This document shows, piece after piece, positions 1 to 8,657 of a stretch of 64,000 nucleotides of DNA. The stretch is from JAAXGX01 sp965207665 (GTDB lineage Bacteria > Acidobacteriota > Vicinamibacteria > Vicinamibacterales > UBA8438), in assembly GCA_965207665.1 (NCBI GenBank), contig CBDBMV010000002.1, positions 62,001 to 126,000 of the forward strand, read 5' to 3'. Below the pieces are notes generated by a model, which was not told the DNA's origin, made no database searches, and saw nothing but the letters and a program-made list of their open reading frames with translations. The position numbers and the translations under genes were made by a program. How positions within the stretch are numbered: the stretch's first letter is position 1; each line of letters opens with the position of its first letter.

Positions 1-1885
1 TGGGCGAGCTCCAGGCGCGTTCCTTGATAGTGGCCGGGTCGGGGATCGGAATGCCCCGCGCCAGCGCGCGCCAGCTCGTCCAGCGGCAGGTCGGGTTCTC
101 CAGCACGCGCACGTAGTAGAACGCCCGTAGTGCGGGGTCGAATTCGGGGTCGGTCCAGGTGGTGCCCAGCTCGGCCGCGCCCAGCCCGGCGGAATAGCTG
201 CAGTCGGACAGGTCCACCGTGGCGCCGTTGTCGGCGCAGCGGCGGGTTTCCGGGTCGGGATCGAGTCCGTCCGCGCAGACGACGTCGAACACCTGCTCGT
301 GCGTCTCCCCTTCGGCGTCGGCCCAGCCCTTGACCACCTGGAGCTTCTGCAGGTTGGCGCTGCGGGGGGCCCTGGTGGCCCAGATCAGGAACCGCGGCTC
401 CGCTCCCGCCGCCGGCGCGGCCGGCAGGTCGGCCCCCATCGCGACGCCCGTGCGGTAGGCCGCCTCGACCAGGTCCTGCCGGGTGTGCAGGTCGGCGAGA
501 TAATCCCACCCGGCGAAGAAGCGGACGCGGATGCGCGGCCCGCTGGTGCCGAACGTCTCCTTGCGCTTGAGCGCGGCGAAGATCGACTCGCGCGTGTTCG
601 CCTCCGCCCACACGCCCACCAGGCCGCCGGGATTGCTGATGTTCCCGCCATCGCCCCGGTCGTCCCACCAGCGCTCGCCGCCGCTCAGCCCGCCCAGTCC
701 GCCGCCGACGCCGAACTTTACGGGCCTTTCCGCGAAGTCGTCCTCGTCGGCCGCCCCGGGCAGCGCCTGGTGATCGTCCGGGCTGGCGATGAACCCGAAC
801 TTGTACGGGTTCACGCCGTAGTCGGCCTCCAGCCGCAGGCCGGCCTTCAGCGCGTTGCGCACCATGTCGGACGCATGGACGCAGTTCGCTCCCCCGCGCC
901 CGGGCTCGCAGGCCGGGCGGTAGGTCTCGAAGCCGCATTCCTCGTCGGTCGTGCCCAGCCCGCGGAAGCACTCGGAGTTGCCCTTGATCTGGTGGATCTC
1001 GACCAGCGGCTCCGCCCAGGCGCGCAGCCGGAGGATGTCGGGGGTGTGCGGCCGCCAGCCGGATTCGGTGAAGGCGAGCCCGCCGGCCAGGTTGGTGTTG
1101 TGCGGAATCGCCACCACCTGGCATTCGCCCGTGCATGCCGACGCCAGCCACTCCCACAGCCGCTCGGGCCGGTTCTGCATCTCCACGGCCGAGCCGCCCC
1201 ATTCCGGCACCGCCCGCCCGTTGAAGATCACGTTGCGGTGCAGGTGGATCGCCCCGCCGGCCACCCGCGGCGTCGCGGTCCACTCGTACGCCGGAAAGGT
1301 CGTGAAGCGCCCCGGCTCGTAGAACGCGTCGGCGTTCTCCTGAACCTCGTGCCACAGGTGCCGGGAGCGTTCGTAGCACCGGTTCTCCGCGCTCATGCCG
1401 CTCTCGCCGCAGATCTCCGGCGGGCGCCGGCCGCGCGCGGTGTACTGCTGACGCTGGCCGGTGAACGTCATCCGGTTGTCCCGGATCCCGCGGCAGGTCT
1501 CCGTGTCGTACGCCGGATCGGCGGCGTCCTCGCACAGGTGGACTTCGCCCAGGGTGTGGTCATGGTCGGTGACCGCCATGAAGTCCAGCGGCGTGCGCAA
1601 CTGGTGCACGCTGCCGTCGGCCTTGGTGACCGACTCGCCGCGCCCGAAGCGGTAGGCCAGCGCCGGCGGATCCCGATCGCCGCCCAACTGGTAGGCATCC
1701 AGCGACCAACTGCTGTGCACGTGGAAGTCGCCGAAATATGCCTGCCGCAGCGGGTCGCCCGCCGGAGCCGCAGCCGTAGACGGTGCGGCGACGGCGGGGG
1801 ACCGCTCCACGGGCGGCGGATCGCTGCCGCAGGACGCCGGCGCGATGCACGCGACCAGCACTGCGATCGGGAGAATCCCCCGCAT
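1..1885 (-). CDS. DUF3604 family exported protein (3' end cut by window edge)
   Basis: The minus-strand frame is open from the ATG at 1885 to base 1 (about 628 codons). The first 20 residues are hydrophobic and end in Cys19, so a lipoprotein or Sec signal is likely. PHP-like metal-site motifs of DUF3604 proteins are visible: GDFHVHSSWS around residue 52, AVTDHDHTLGE, VAIPHNTN and FIASPDDHQ. The last visible residues, KERAWSSP, match the usual end of this family (ERAW.SPIWY), so only a few codons are missing. DUF3604 proteins are uncharacterised relatives of PHP-type metal hydrolases. It diverges from the cytochrome-like gene at 2046 across 160 bases. The Shine-Dalgarno is weak, so an in-frame GTG slightly upstream is possible. 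Confidence 0.85.
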   Translation of the reverse strand, partial: MRGILPIAVLVACIAPASCGSDPPPVERSPAVAAPSTAAAPAGDPLRQAYFGDFHVHSSWSLDAYQLGGDRDPPALAYRFGRGESVTKADGSVHQLRTPLDFMAVTDHDHTLGEVHLCEDAADPAYDTETCRGIRDNRMTFTGQRQQYTARGRRPPEICGESGMSAENRCYERSRHLWHEVQENADAFYEPGRFTTFPAYEWTATPRVAGGAIHLHRNVIFNGRAVPEWGGSAVEMQNRPERLWEWLASACTGECQVVAIPHNTNLAGGLAFTESGWRPHTPDILRLRAWAEPLVEIHQIKGNSECFRGLGTTDEECGFETYRPACEPGRGGANCVHASDMVRNALKAGLRLEADYGVNPYKFGFIASPDDHQALPGAADEDDFAERPVKFGVGGGLGGLSGGERWWDDRGDGGNISNPGGLVGVWAEANTRESIFAALKRKETFGTSGPRIRVRFFAGWDYLADLHTRQDLVEAAYRTGVAMGADLPAAPAAGAEPRFLIWATRAPRSANLQKLQVVKGWADAEGETHEQVFDVVCADGLDPDPETRRCADNGATVDLSDCSYSAGLGAAELGTTWTDPEFDPALRAFYYVRVLENPTCRWTSWRALARGIPIPDPATIKERAWSSP

Positions 1886-2045
1886 CCTGGCGGAACGGTA
1901 ACCACGAGCCACGAACACCGTCAATAGCCCGCACGGGGCATCAATGCCGCCGCGTTCGATCACCCGAACCGGGTATAGCGTCGCTGTAGACGCCTTGTTA
2001 CACTTGGGATCTGCCTGTTGCGACAGGCTTGACGGGGAGAATCGG

Positions 2046-3395
2046 ATGATCAACTCCATACCGCGCGGCCATGCCGGCTGCAGCGGACTGCTGCTGATAG
2101 CGGCGCTCGCGGCGCTGCCCGGGCCCGCGTCGGCGCAGCCCGCGAGCAGCGCGGCGCCGGTCACGTTCACGAAGGACATCGCGCCGATCTTCCAGCGCTC
2201 GTGCCAGGTCTGCCACCGGCAGGGCGAGATGGCGCCGATGTCGCTGGTGACCTACGAAGAGGTCCGTCCGTGGGCGCGCTCCATCCGCAGCCGCGTCGTC
2301 TCGCGGGAGATGCCACCCTGGCACATCGACCGCAACATCGGGATCCAGGAGTTCAAGGACAATCCCTCGCTGAGCGACGCCGAGATCGCCATGGTCGCGG
2401 CCTGGGTCGACAACGGCGCGCCGCGCGGAGATCCCGCCGACATGCCGCCGGCGCGGGTGTTCCCGGATGCCGCTTCGTGGCAGATCGGCGAGCCGGATCT
2501 GATCGTGCGCTACCCCACCGTGCCGGTGCCGGCCGAGGGTCCTGACATGTTCGGCTCGGTATACGCCCCACTGGAGATCGAAGCGGACCGCTACATCCAG
2601 GCCATCCAGCACCGCCCGGTGGGCGACGGCTCGCAGCGCGTCGTGCACCACGCGCTGTCGTTCGTCGTCGACCTGGAGGAGGACACCCAGATGCCGTCGG
2701 CGAGCGGACACTTCCTCGTCGAGTACGCCTCGGGCAAGGGGGCCGAGGAGTATCCCGAGGGCATCGGGGTGCTGCTGCAGGCCGGCAAGAAGCTGAAGCT
2801 GGACTATCACCTGCACCCGGTGGGCGAGCAGATCGACGCCGTGGTCGAGCTCGGCATCGTGCTGTTCCCCGAGGGCGAGCAGCCCGAGCACATCCGCTGG
2901 TCGAAGCAGCTCGGCCGGCACTCGGCGGACCTCGACATCCCGGCCGGCGAGATCGTGCGGCAGGACGGCTACACCATGCTGCAGAAGCCGGCCAAGATCC
3001 TGGCGTTCCAGCCGCACATGCACACGTTGGGCAAGTACCAGTGCCTGGAATTGATCTACCCGAACCCCGGCAACCAGATGCGCACCGAGACCGTCAACTG
3101 CGCGCGGTTCAACTACAACTGGCACCTCGTCTACCAGTACACCGACGAGGCCGCGCCGCTGGTGCCGGCCGGGACCATCCTGCACGTCATCAGCTGGCAC
3201 GACAACTCGGAGACGAACCGGGTCAACCCGGATCCGAGCAACTGGGTCGGCAACGGCATCACGCGCACGATCGACGAGATGGCGTTCGCCTGGATCGGCT
3301 GGCATGACCTGACCCAGGAGCAGTACGAGCAGGCTATCGAGGAGCGGAAGGCGCGCCGCGGGCAGGCGCGGCCTACCGCCGACGGGCAGCAGTAG
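2046..3395 (+). CDS. Secreted c-type haem protein with copper type II monooxygenase-like C-terminal region
   Basis: 449 aa. I chose ATG 2046 because GGGGAG lies just upstream and a signal peptide ending PASA follows. A haem c site CQVCH is at residues 53-57, followed by MPPWH. The C-terminal two thirds contain His clusters resembling peptidylglycine monooxygenase (PHM-type) copper sites: VHH near 201, YHLH near 255 and PHMHTLGK near 324. Such haem-plus-copper proteins are common in Acidobacteria and Planctomycetes but have no proven substrate. The protein should act in the periplasm. The next gene starts 13 bases downstream and is probably co-expressed. Confidence 0.75.
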   Translation: MINSIPRGHAGCSGLLLIAALAALPGPASAQPASSAAPVTFTKDIAPIFQRSCQVCHRQGEMAPMSLVTYEEVRPWARSIRSRVVSREMPPWHIDRNIGIQEFKDNPSLSDAEIAMVAAWVDNGAPRGDPADMPPARVFPDAASWQIGEPDLIVRYPTVPVPAEGPDMFGSVYAPLEIEADRYIQAIQHRPVGDGSQRVVHHALSFVVDLEEDTQMPSASGHFLVEYASGKGAEEYPEGIGVLLQAGKKLKLDYHLHPVGEQIDAVVELGIVLFPEGEQPEHIRWSKQLGRHSADLDIPAGEIVRQDGYTMLQKPAKILAFQPHMHTLGKYQCLELIYPNPGNQMRTETVNCARFNYNWHLVYQYTDEAAPLVPAGTILHVISWHDNSETNRVNPDPSNWVGNGITRTIDEMAFAWIGWHDLTQEQYEQAIEERKARRGQARPTADGQQ

Positions 3396-3408
3396 GAGGC
3401 GACGGCAA

Positions 3409-4377
3409 ATGGCAGGTGCACGCACCGGCTGGCGGCGGCGGGTTTCCGCTGTAGCGCTCGGGTTGCTCGTGGCGGGAGCCGCGGGTTCCAGCGCGCAGAT
3501 CCCCGAGCTCCCCAATCTGCCCTGGGTCCTGCGCTACAACGCGGGACAGAACCTGCAACCCATCTTCCACGGCTGGTCGCGGAACGCGGACGGCAGCTTC
3601 ACCATGCACTTCGGGTACCTGAACCGCAACTACGTGGAGCAGCTCCACGTGCCGGTCGGCACCAACAACTCCATCGAGCCGGGCGGACCCGATCAGGGAC
3701 AGCCAACCTTCTTCTATTCCCGGTTCCGCAACTACGCATTCAGCGTGCCGGTCCCGGGCGACTGGGGAGATCGGCGGCTCATCTGGGAGGTGACCGTCAA
3801 CGGGCGCACGGACCAGGCGGTAGCCTGGCTGCAGCCCGAATGGGAGATCAATCCCCCGGGCATCGGCGGGCCGTCACCCGGCCTGTTCGACAGTCAGGCC
3901 GCGGACAATCAGCCGCCGGAGCTGAGCCTCGAGGCCGTCGCCCCGATGGCGTTGCCGGATGCGGCCACGCTGGTCGCCAACGTGCGCGACGACGGACTGC
4001 CCAAGGGTGCGCCAGACATCGACTTCTCCAACTTCCGGTTCGCTACCGGCCAGGAAACGCCCCCGACGCTGCAACCCGGTCCACTGTCTGCGGAGGCGCC
4101 CGTCAATGTCCCGCAGATCGCGGCGCCGGTCGGCTTTGCAGGCAGCATCGGCCGCCGGATGCAAGGTCTGCTGCACGAGGGCTTGAGCGTCACCTGGACG
4201 GTGTGGCGCGGCCCCGCCGACGTCGCATTCGAGCCGGCCCGCAGCCAGGCGGAAGACGGCCGCGCCGTCACGACGGCCACCTTCAGCGAGCCGGGCGAGT
4301 ACGTGCTGCGCGCCACCGCCTCGGACCGCGCCGCCAGAACCACCGCCCTCCTGACCGTCAGCGTCAGCGCGCCGTAG
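3409..4377 (+). CDS. Secreted protein of unknown function with a C-terminal PKD-like fold
   Basis: 322 aa with an Arg-rich N-terminus and hydrophobic signal segment to about residue 30. A strong AGGAGG at 3394 overlaps the stop of the upstream gene, so translation of the two is probably coupled. I do not recognise the N-terminal two thirds, which contain many aromatic and Asn residues. The last 60 residues (TTATFSEPGEYVLRATASD) look like a PKD/Ig-like beta domain. Function is unknown; pairing with the haem/copper protein suggests a partner or scaffold for it. Confidence 0.65.
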   Translation: MAGARTGWRRRVSAVALGLLVAGAAGSSAQIPELPNLPWVLRYNAGQNLQPIFHGWSRNADGSFTMHFGYLNRNYVEQLHVPVGTNNSIEPGGPDQGQPTFFYSRFRNYAFSVPVPGDWGDRRLIWEVTVNGRTDQAVAWLQPEWEINPPGIGGPSPGLFDSQAADNQPPELSLEAVAPMALPDAATLVANVRDDGLPKGAPDIDFSNFRFATGQETPPTLQPGPLSAEAPVNVPQIAAPVGFAGSIGRRMQGLLHEGLSVTWTVWRGPADVAFEPARSQAEDGRAVTTATFSEPGEYVLRATASDRAARTTALLTVSVSAP

Positions 4378-4421
4378 TCGTCTCGGGATAGCGGGATCGT
4401 TCCTCCGTCCGGAGTGCCGGG

Positions 4422-5588
4422 TCACTCCAGCCGGGACAATTCCTCCGCCAGGCCGGTAACGCCAATCACTTCGACGCCGTCTCCCGCCGGATAGCGCTCC
4501 TCTCCGGAGTAGACGATGAACGCCCGCTCCGGCTGCAGGTCGGCAAGTGCGACCCGCAGGCCCCGGTCCACGCGCGGCGCAAGTCCCCGTTTGATCTCGA
4601 TCGCCCACAAGCGGTTGCCGGGCAATTCCAGCGTCAGGTCGACCTCGACGCCGGTCGCGGTTCGGTAGAAGCCTGCCTGCGCCCGCTCCGGTGCTGCCCG
4701 GATCAGCGTTTCTACGACGAACCCTTCCCAGCTTCCACCCGCTGCCGGATGGCCGAGCACGCTGTCTTCGTCGTCGAGCCGCAGCAGCGTGTGCACGAGA
4801 CCGCTGTCCCGGACGTAAGTCTTGGGCGCCTTGACCAGCCGCTTGCGCACGTTCGCGTGGAACGGCGCGAGGCGGCGGACCAGAAACAGGTCGACCAGCA
4901 GGTCGACGTAGCGGGCAACCGTCTTGCCGTCAACGGCGAGCGCGCGGGCGAAGCCGGCCGTGTTCAGGAGTCCTCCCTGGTTGTGCGCCAGCATCGTCCA
5001 GAGACGCCGCAGCGTTTCCGCAGGCACGCGCGGCCCGAGCTGCGGCACGTCCCGTTCGAGATACGTCCGGATGAAGTGCTCCCGCCACACCGCGCTGTGC
5101 TGCTCGCCGGCGGCCAGAAAACTGGGTGGAAAACCGCCCCGGATCCAGAGCCGCGACTGCTGGTCCGCACCAGTCTCCCGGATGTCCAGCGGCGCGAGCT
5201 CGAGGTACGCGATCCGCCCCGCGAGGCTCTCGCCCGACTGGCGCAGCAGATCCGGTGACGCCGAACCAAGCAGGAGGAACTGCCCGGCGGCCTCGCCGGC
5301 GCGGATACGCTCGTCGATCAACCCCCGCAGCAACTCGAACAGCCCGGGGGCGCGTTGCACTTCATCGAGCACGACCAGCTTGCCGCGCAAGGCGCGCAGA
5401 TATCCGGCCGCGTCGGCCAGCTTCGCGGTGTCGGCGGGATTCTCGAGGTCGAGGTAGGCGCTGTCGGCGGCGCTTGCCAACTGGCGCGCCAGCGTCGTCT
5501 TGCCTGTCTGCCGCGCCCCGAGCAAGGCTACCGCGGGAAACTGCCGCAGGCGTTCGGTGATACGTGCCTGCTGCGCACGTGCGATCAT
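4422..5588 (-). CDS. AAA ATPase with C-terminal DUF4143 domain
   Basis: 388 aa, full length for the family. Walker A GARQTGKTT is at residues 24-32 and Walker B LVVLDEVQ near 75; a sensor-like LLLGSASPDLL follows. The C-terminal half is DUF4143, a nuclease-like fold with GVEVDLTLE and IEIKRG near residues 320-345. These proteins (COG1373) are stand-alone ATPases found in accessory regions, sometimes suspected of toxin, defence or mobile-element roles; none is firmly assigned. The start codon directly abuts a 37-base palindrome, suggesting tight self-control. It is divergent from the MBL gene at 5733 and convergent with the gene ending at 4377. Confidence 0.85.
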   Translation of the reverse strand: MIARAQQARITERLRQFPAVALLGARQTGKTTLARQLASAADSAYLDLENPADTAKLADAAGYLRALRGKLVVLDEVQRAPGLFELLRGLIDERIRAGEAAGQFLLLGSASPDLLRQSGESLAGRIAYLELAPLDIRETGADQQSRLWIRGGFPPSFLAAGEQHSAVWREHFIRTYLERDVPQLGPRVPAETLRRLWTMLAHNQGGLLNTAGFARALAVDGKTVARYVDLLVDLFLVRRLAPFHANVRKRLVKAPKTYVRDSGLVHTLLRLDDEDSVLGHPAAGGSWEGFVVETLIRAAPERAQAGFYRTATGVEVDLTLELPGNRLWAIEIKRGLAPRVDRGLRVALADLQPERAFIVYSGEERYPAGDGVEVIGVTGLAEELSRLE

Positions 5589-5625
5589 CCTTGCAATATA
5601 GGAATTTTATTCCTGATTTGCAAGG
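5589..5625. promoter_or_regulatory. 37-base palindrome abutting the start codon of the DUF4143 ATPase
   Basis: Outer arms CCTTGCAA (5589-5596) and TTGCAAGG (5618-5625) are perfect inverted repeats, as are inner arms AGGAA (5600-5604) and TTCCT (5610-5614), around the centre TTTTA. On the minus strand the palindrome ends exactly one base before the ATG at 5588, and contains TATATT, which could be a -10 element of a nearly leaderless transcript. It may be an operator or an mRNA hairpin that buries the AAGG ribosome site. The AT-rich composition contrasts with the flanks. Confidence 0.7.
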
Positions 5626-5732
5626 TTTATTGCGGGAACCCGCGCTCGTCGCGAGGGCATCGAGGCGGCGTCTTCCTGCCCATTGACTTGCTGCACCGCT
5701 CCGCCATAATCACGGCAACAAGGGGGTGAACC

Positions 5733-7202
5733 ATGGCTGCACGATTCTGGTTCTCGTTGAGCCTGGCGGCGCTGATCACGGGGTCTCCGGCGGCGCAGAG
5801 CGTGCAAAGCGTCCTGCAAACCACCGCGGTCGCGATGGGCATGGAGAACCTGACGTCGATTCGGTACTCCGGCACCGGCTGGCAGGGGTTCGTCGGACAG
5901 AACGTTTCACCCGACCGCGACTGGCCCCGGGTGCAGTTGACGAGCTACACGCGTACGATCGACTTCGTGACGATGTCGTCGAAGGAGGTGTTCGTCCGGG
6001 AGGGCGGCACGCGCGAGATCACGAATCTGGTCAGCGGCGAGCACGCCTGGACTCTCGATGCGCAGGGACAACCGGTCGCGCAGCCGGCCGCCGCCGAGCT
6101 GCGGCGGCTCGAGATTCTCCTGACGCCCTGGGGGTTCATCAGGGGGGCGATGGCGCCGGGGGCAAACCCCACCATGCTCACGCGGAACGAGTACGGCGGC
6201 CGGTCGACGGTGATCTCGTTTATCGCATTCGGGAAATACCGGATCAACGGCACGATCAATCCCGACAACCTGCTGGAGCGCACGCAGACGTGGGTGCCCA
6301 ATCCGGTGGTCGGCGACCTGTACTACGAGAACGTCTATACCCGATACCAGGAGGTTGGCGGGGTGCAGATCCCGCGCTTTCACCAGCACCAGGACTATGA
6401 CGATGGCGCGCACGAGCCGAACGTCAGCGGCGGCGACCATGCATTCGGCCTGGAAACGGTCTCGGACCTGCAGGCGAATGTGGCGAACGCGGCCCTGACG
6501 GTGCCGGACAGCGTGCAGCGCGCGCGGATAGAGCCGGTGCGCGTGGAGTCACAGCGGCTGGGCGACGGCGTCTGGCTGTTCGGGGGAGGCTCGCACCACA
6601 GCGTGGTCGTGGAGTTCGCCGACCACGTAGCGGTCATCGAGGCGCCGCTGAACGAAGAACGGTCGCTGGCGGTGATTGACGAAGTGTACCGAGTGATTCC
6701 GGACAAGCCGATCCGGTTCATCGTGACCACCCATCATCATTGGGACCATCTGGGCGGGGTCCGCACCTACGTTCACGAGGGCGCGACCGTTGTCACCCAC
6801 GAAGGCAACAAGCCCTACTACCAGGAGATCCTGCGGGCGGGACCGTGGCTCCTGGAACCCGACCGGTTTTCGCTGCACCCGCCCGAGGAATGGTCGGAAG
6901 GCTACATCTTCGAGACCCTGAACCAGAAATACGTCCTCGCCGATAGCGACATGGCGGTGGAGCTCCACACCGTCCAGGGTCTCCGCCACGCGGCAGGCAT
7001 GCTGATCGCGTACATCCCGAGCGAGAAAATGGTCGTGCAGGCCGACCTCTACAATCCCCGGGCGCAAACCCCCAACGCCAGTGCCCGCACGTTTCACGAG
7101 AACTTGCGGCGGCTGGATCTCGACGTGGAGACGATCGTGGGGATACACGGGAGCCCGGTTCCGATGTCGCAGTTCGTCGAGTTCGTCGGCGACGGGCAAT
7201 GA
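5733..7202 (+). CDS. Secreted metallo-beta-lactamase-fold hydrolase
   Basis: 489 aa. The ATG follows GGGGGTG with good spacing. A signal peptide ends near residue 21 (SPAAQS). The first 270 residues are an outer-membrane-lipoprotein-like region found in many acidobacterial MBL proteins. The MBL domain begins near residue 275, with the zinc motif THHHWDHLGG at 333-342. A further His is present in the LRHAAGM region. The substrate cannot be read from the sequence. It stands alone between two divergent/convergent neighbours. Confidence 0.85.
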   Translation: MAARFWFSLSLAALITGSPAAQSVQSVLQTTAVAMGMENLTSIRYSGTGWQGFVGQNVSPDRDWPRVQLTSYTRTIDFVTMSSKEVFVREGGTREITNLVSGEHAWTLDAQGQPVAQPAAAELRRLEILLTPWGFIRGAMAPGANPTMLTRNEYGGRSTVISFIAFGKYRINGTINPDNLLERTQTWVPNPVVGDLYYENVYTRYQEVGGVQIPRFHQHQDYDDGAHEPNVSGGDHAFGLETVSDLQANVANAALTVPDSVQRARIEPVRVESQRLGDGVWLFGGGSHHSVVVEFADHVAVIEAPLNEERSLAVIDEVYRVIPDKPIRFIVTTHHHWDHLGGVRTYVHEGATVVTHEGNKPYYQEILRAGPWLLEPDRFSLHPPEEWSEGYIFETLNQKYVLADSDMAVELHTVQGLRHAAGMLIAYIPSEKMVVQADLYNPRAQTPNASARTFHENLRRLDLDVETIVGIHGSPVPMSQFVEFVGDGQ

Positions 7203-7232
7203 AGCCGGCGCCTCGTGGATGTGTCGCGCGCG

Positions 7233-8648
7233 CTAGCGCGGCGGTCGGCGCTCGCCGGCGCGGTTGATCTGCTCGAAGGCGTACGCCAGGCGCAGGACGC
7301 CGAGGTCGTCGTGCTGGCGGCCGACGATCTGCACGCCGACCGGGAGGCCGTCGTCCGTGAACCCGCACGGGACCGAGATGGCCGGCAAGCCGAGCACCGA
7401 GATCCAGGCGCAGGAGCTCATCCAGTCGAGGTAGGTGTCCATCGGGACGCCGTTGATCTCGGTGACATACGGCTGGTCCACGTCGAACGGCGGCACCTGG
7501 CTGACCGGCAGCACCAGGTAGTCGTGGCGCGCCATGAAGCGGCCCACGCGGTCGAGCAGCGCCGACCACGCGCGCGCGGCCGAGCCGAGTTGCGGCCCGG
7601 TCAGCCGTTGGCCTTCCTCGATGTTCCAGACCACCGTGTCTTTCATTGCGCCGCGGTGCTTCGCGAGCAGCTCGCCGTAGTACAGCTCGAAGTACCAGGC
7701 GCGCCACACCTGGAACACCTCGGCGGCGCCGTCCATATTCGGCTCGGCATCCTCAACGACGCATCCCAGACGCTCGAACGTGCCGCGCTCGGCATCGATC
7801 ACGGCCGTGACGCGCGGATCGACTGGCAACCCGCCCAGGTCGCGGCTCCAGGCGACGGCCTTGCCGGCCACGTCGCCGTCCAGCGGCGGCCGGAAGATCG
7901 TTCCCGGCTCGGATAGCGAGATCGGCGCGCGCGGGTCCGGACCCGCGATGGCGCTCAGCATCAGCGCCGTGTCGCTCACCGTGCGCCCCATGGGGCCAGG
8001 CACCGCCAGCGGGTACCAGTGGGCCAGGCTCGGCCAGTTGGGCACCCGTCCGGGCGAGGGCCGGAACCCGACCACGTTGCAGAAGCCGGCCGGGTTGCGC
8101 AGCGAGCCGCCCAGGTCGTTGCCGTCGGCGATGGGGACCATCCCGGTGGCGAGCGCCACCGCCGCGCCGCCGCTGCTCCCGCCGCAAGTCTTCGTGAGGT
8201 CGTACGGATTGCGCGTGGCGCCGAACAGGGTGTTGAAGGTCTGCGACCCGGCGCCGAACTCCGGCACGTTCGTCTTGCCGACGGTGATCGTCCCGGCCGC
8301 GCGCAGCCGCTCGACGATGATCGCGTCCGCGTCGGGCACGAAACGCTCGAACAGCGGCGACCCGAAGGTTGTCCGGATCCCCTTCGTCCAGGTGAGGTCC
8401 TTGTGCGCCACCGGCAGGCCGTGCAGCGGCCCCAGCGCGCGCCCGCGCGCCACCGCCGCGTCGGCCGCCTCCGCCCCTCGCCTCGCTTCAGTGGGCAGCA
8501 GCGTGACGATGGCGTTGACGGCGGGGTTGACCTCCTCGATCCGCGCGAGGTGCGCCTCCATCACCTCGACCGCGGAGACCTCGCGGGCCGCGATGGAGCG
8601 GGCCAGATCGGCGGCCGTCCGGAAGCAGAGATCGGAGGACGCTGGCAT
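7233..8648 (-). CDS. Amidase (amidase-signature family)
   Basis: 471 aa, normal length. The signature GGSSGGAAVALATG is present, with the Ser-cisSer-Lys catalytic set visible as K in VAHKDLTW, the cis-Ser in GGSSGG, and the nucleophile Ser in DLGGSLRNPA. The enzyme hydrolyses a carboxamide to acid and ammonia; there is no GatB partner nearby, so a GatA role is unlikely. It is the last gene of a minus-strand operon, starting 9 bases after the antiporter stop. No signal peptide is seen, so it is probably cytoplasmic. Confidence 0.9.
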   Translation of the reverse strand: MPASSDLCFRTAADLARSIAAREVSAVEVMEAHLARIEEVNPAVNAIVTLLPTEARRGAEAADAAVARGRALGPLHGLPVAHKDLTWTKGIRTTFGSPLFERFVPDADAIIVERLRAAGTITVGKTNVPEFGAGSQTFNTLFGATRNPYDLTKTCGGSSGGAAVALATGMVPIADGNDLGGSLRNPAGFCNVVGFRPSPGRVPNWPSLAHWYPLAVPGPMGRTVSDTALMLSAIAGPDPRAPISLSEPGTIFRPPLDGDVAGKAVAWSRDLGGLPVDPRVTAVIDAERGTFERLGCVVEDAEPNMDGAAEVFQVWRAWYFELYYGELLAKHRGAMKDTVVWNIEEGQRLTGPQLGSAARAWSALLDRVGRFMARHDYLVLPVSQVPPFDVDQPYVTEINGVPMDTYLDWMSSCAWISVLGLPAISVPCGFTDDGLPVGVQIVGRQHDDLGVLRLAYAFEQINRAGERRPPR

Positions 8649-8657
8649 CGCCGTGCG

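Noticed and set aside
299..1927. Long plus-strand open frame (542 codons) opposite the DUF3604 gene
   Set aside because: Arg/Pro/Gly-rich high-GC antisense shadow; the minus strand carries recognisable motifs.
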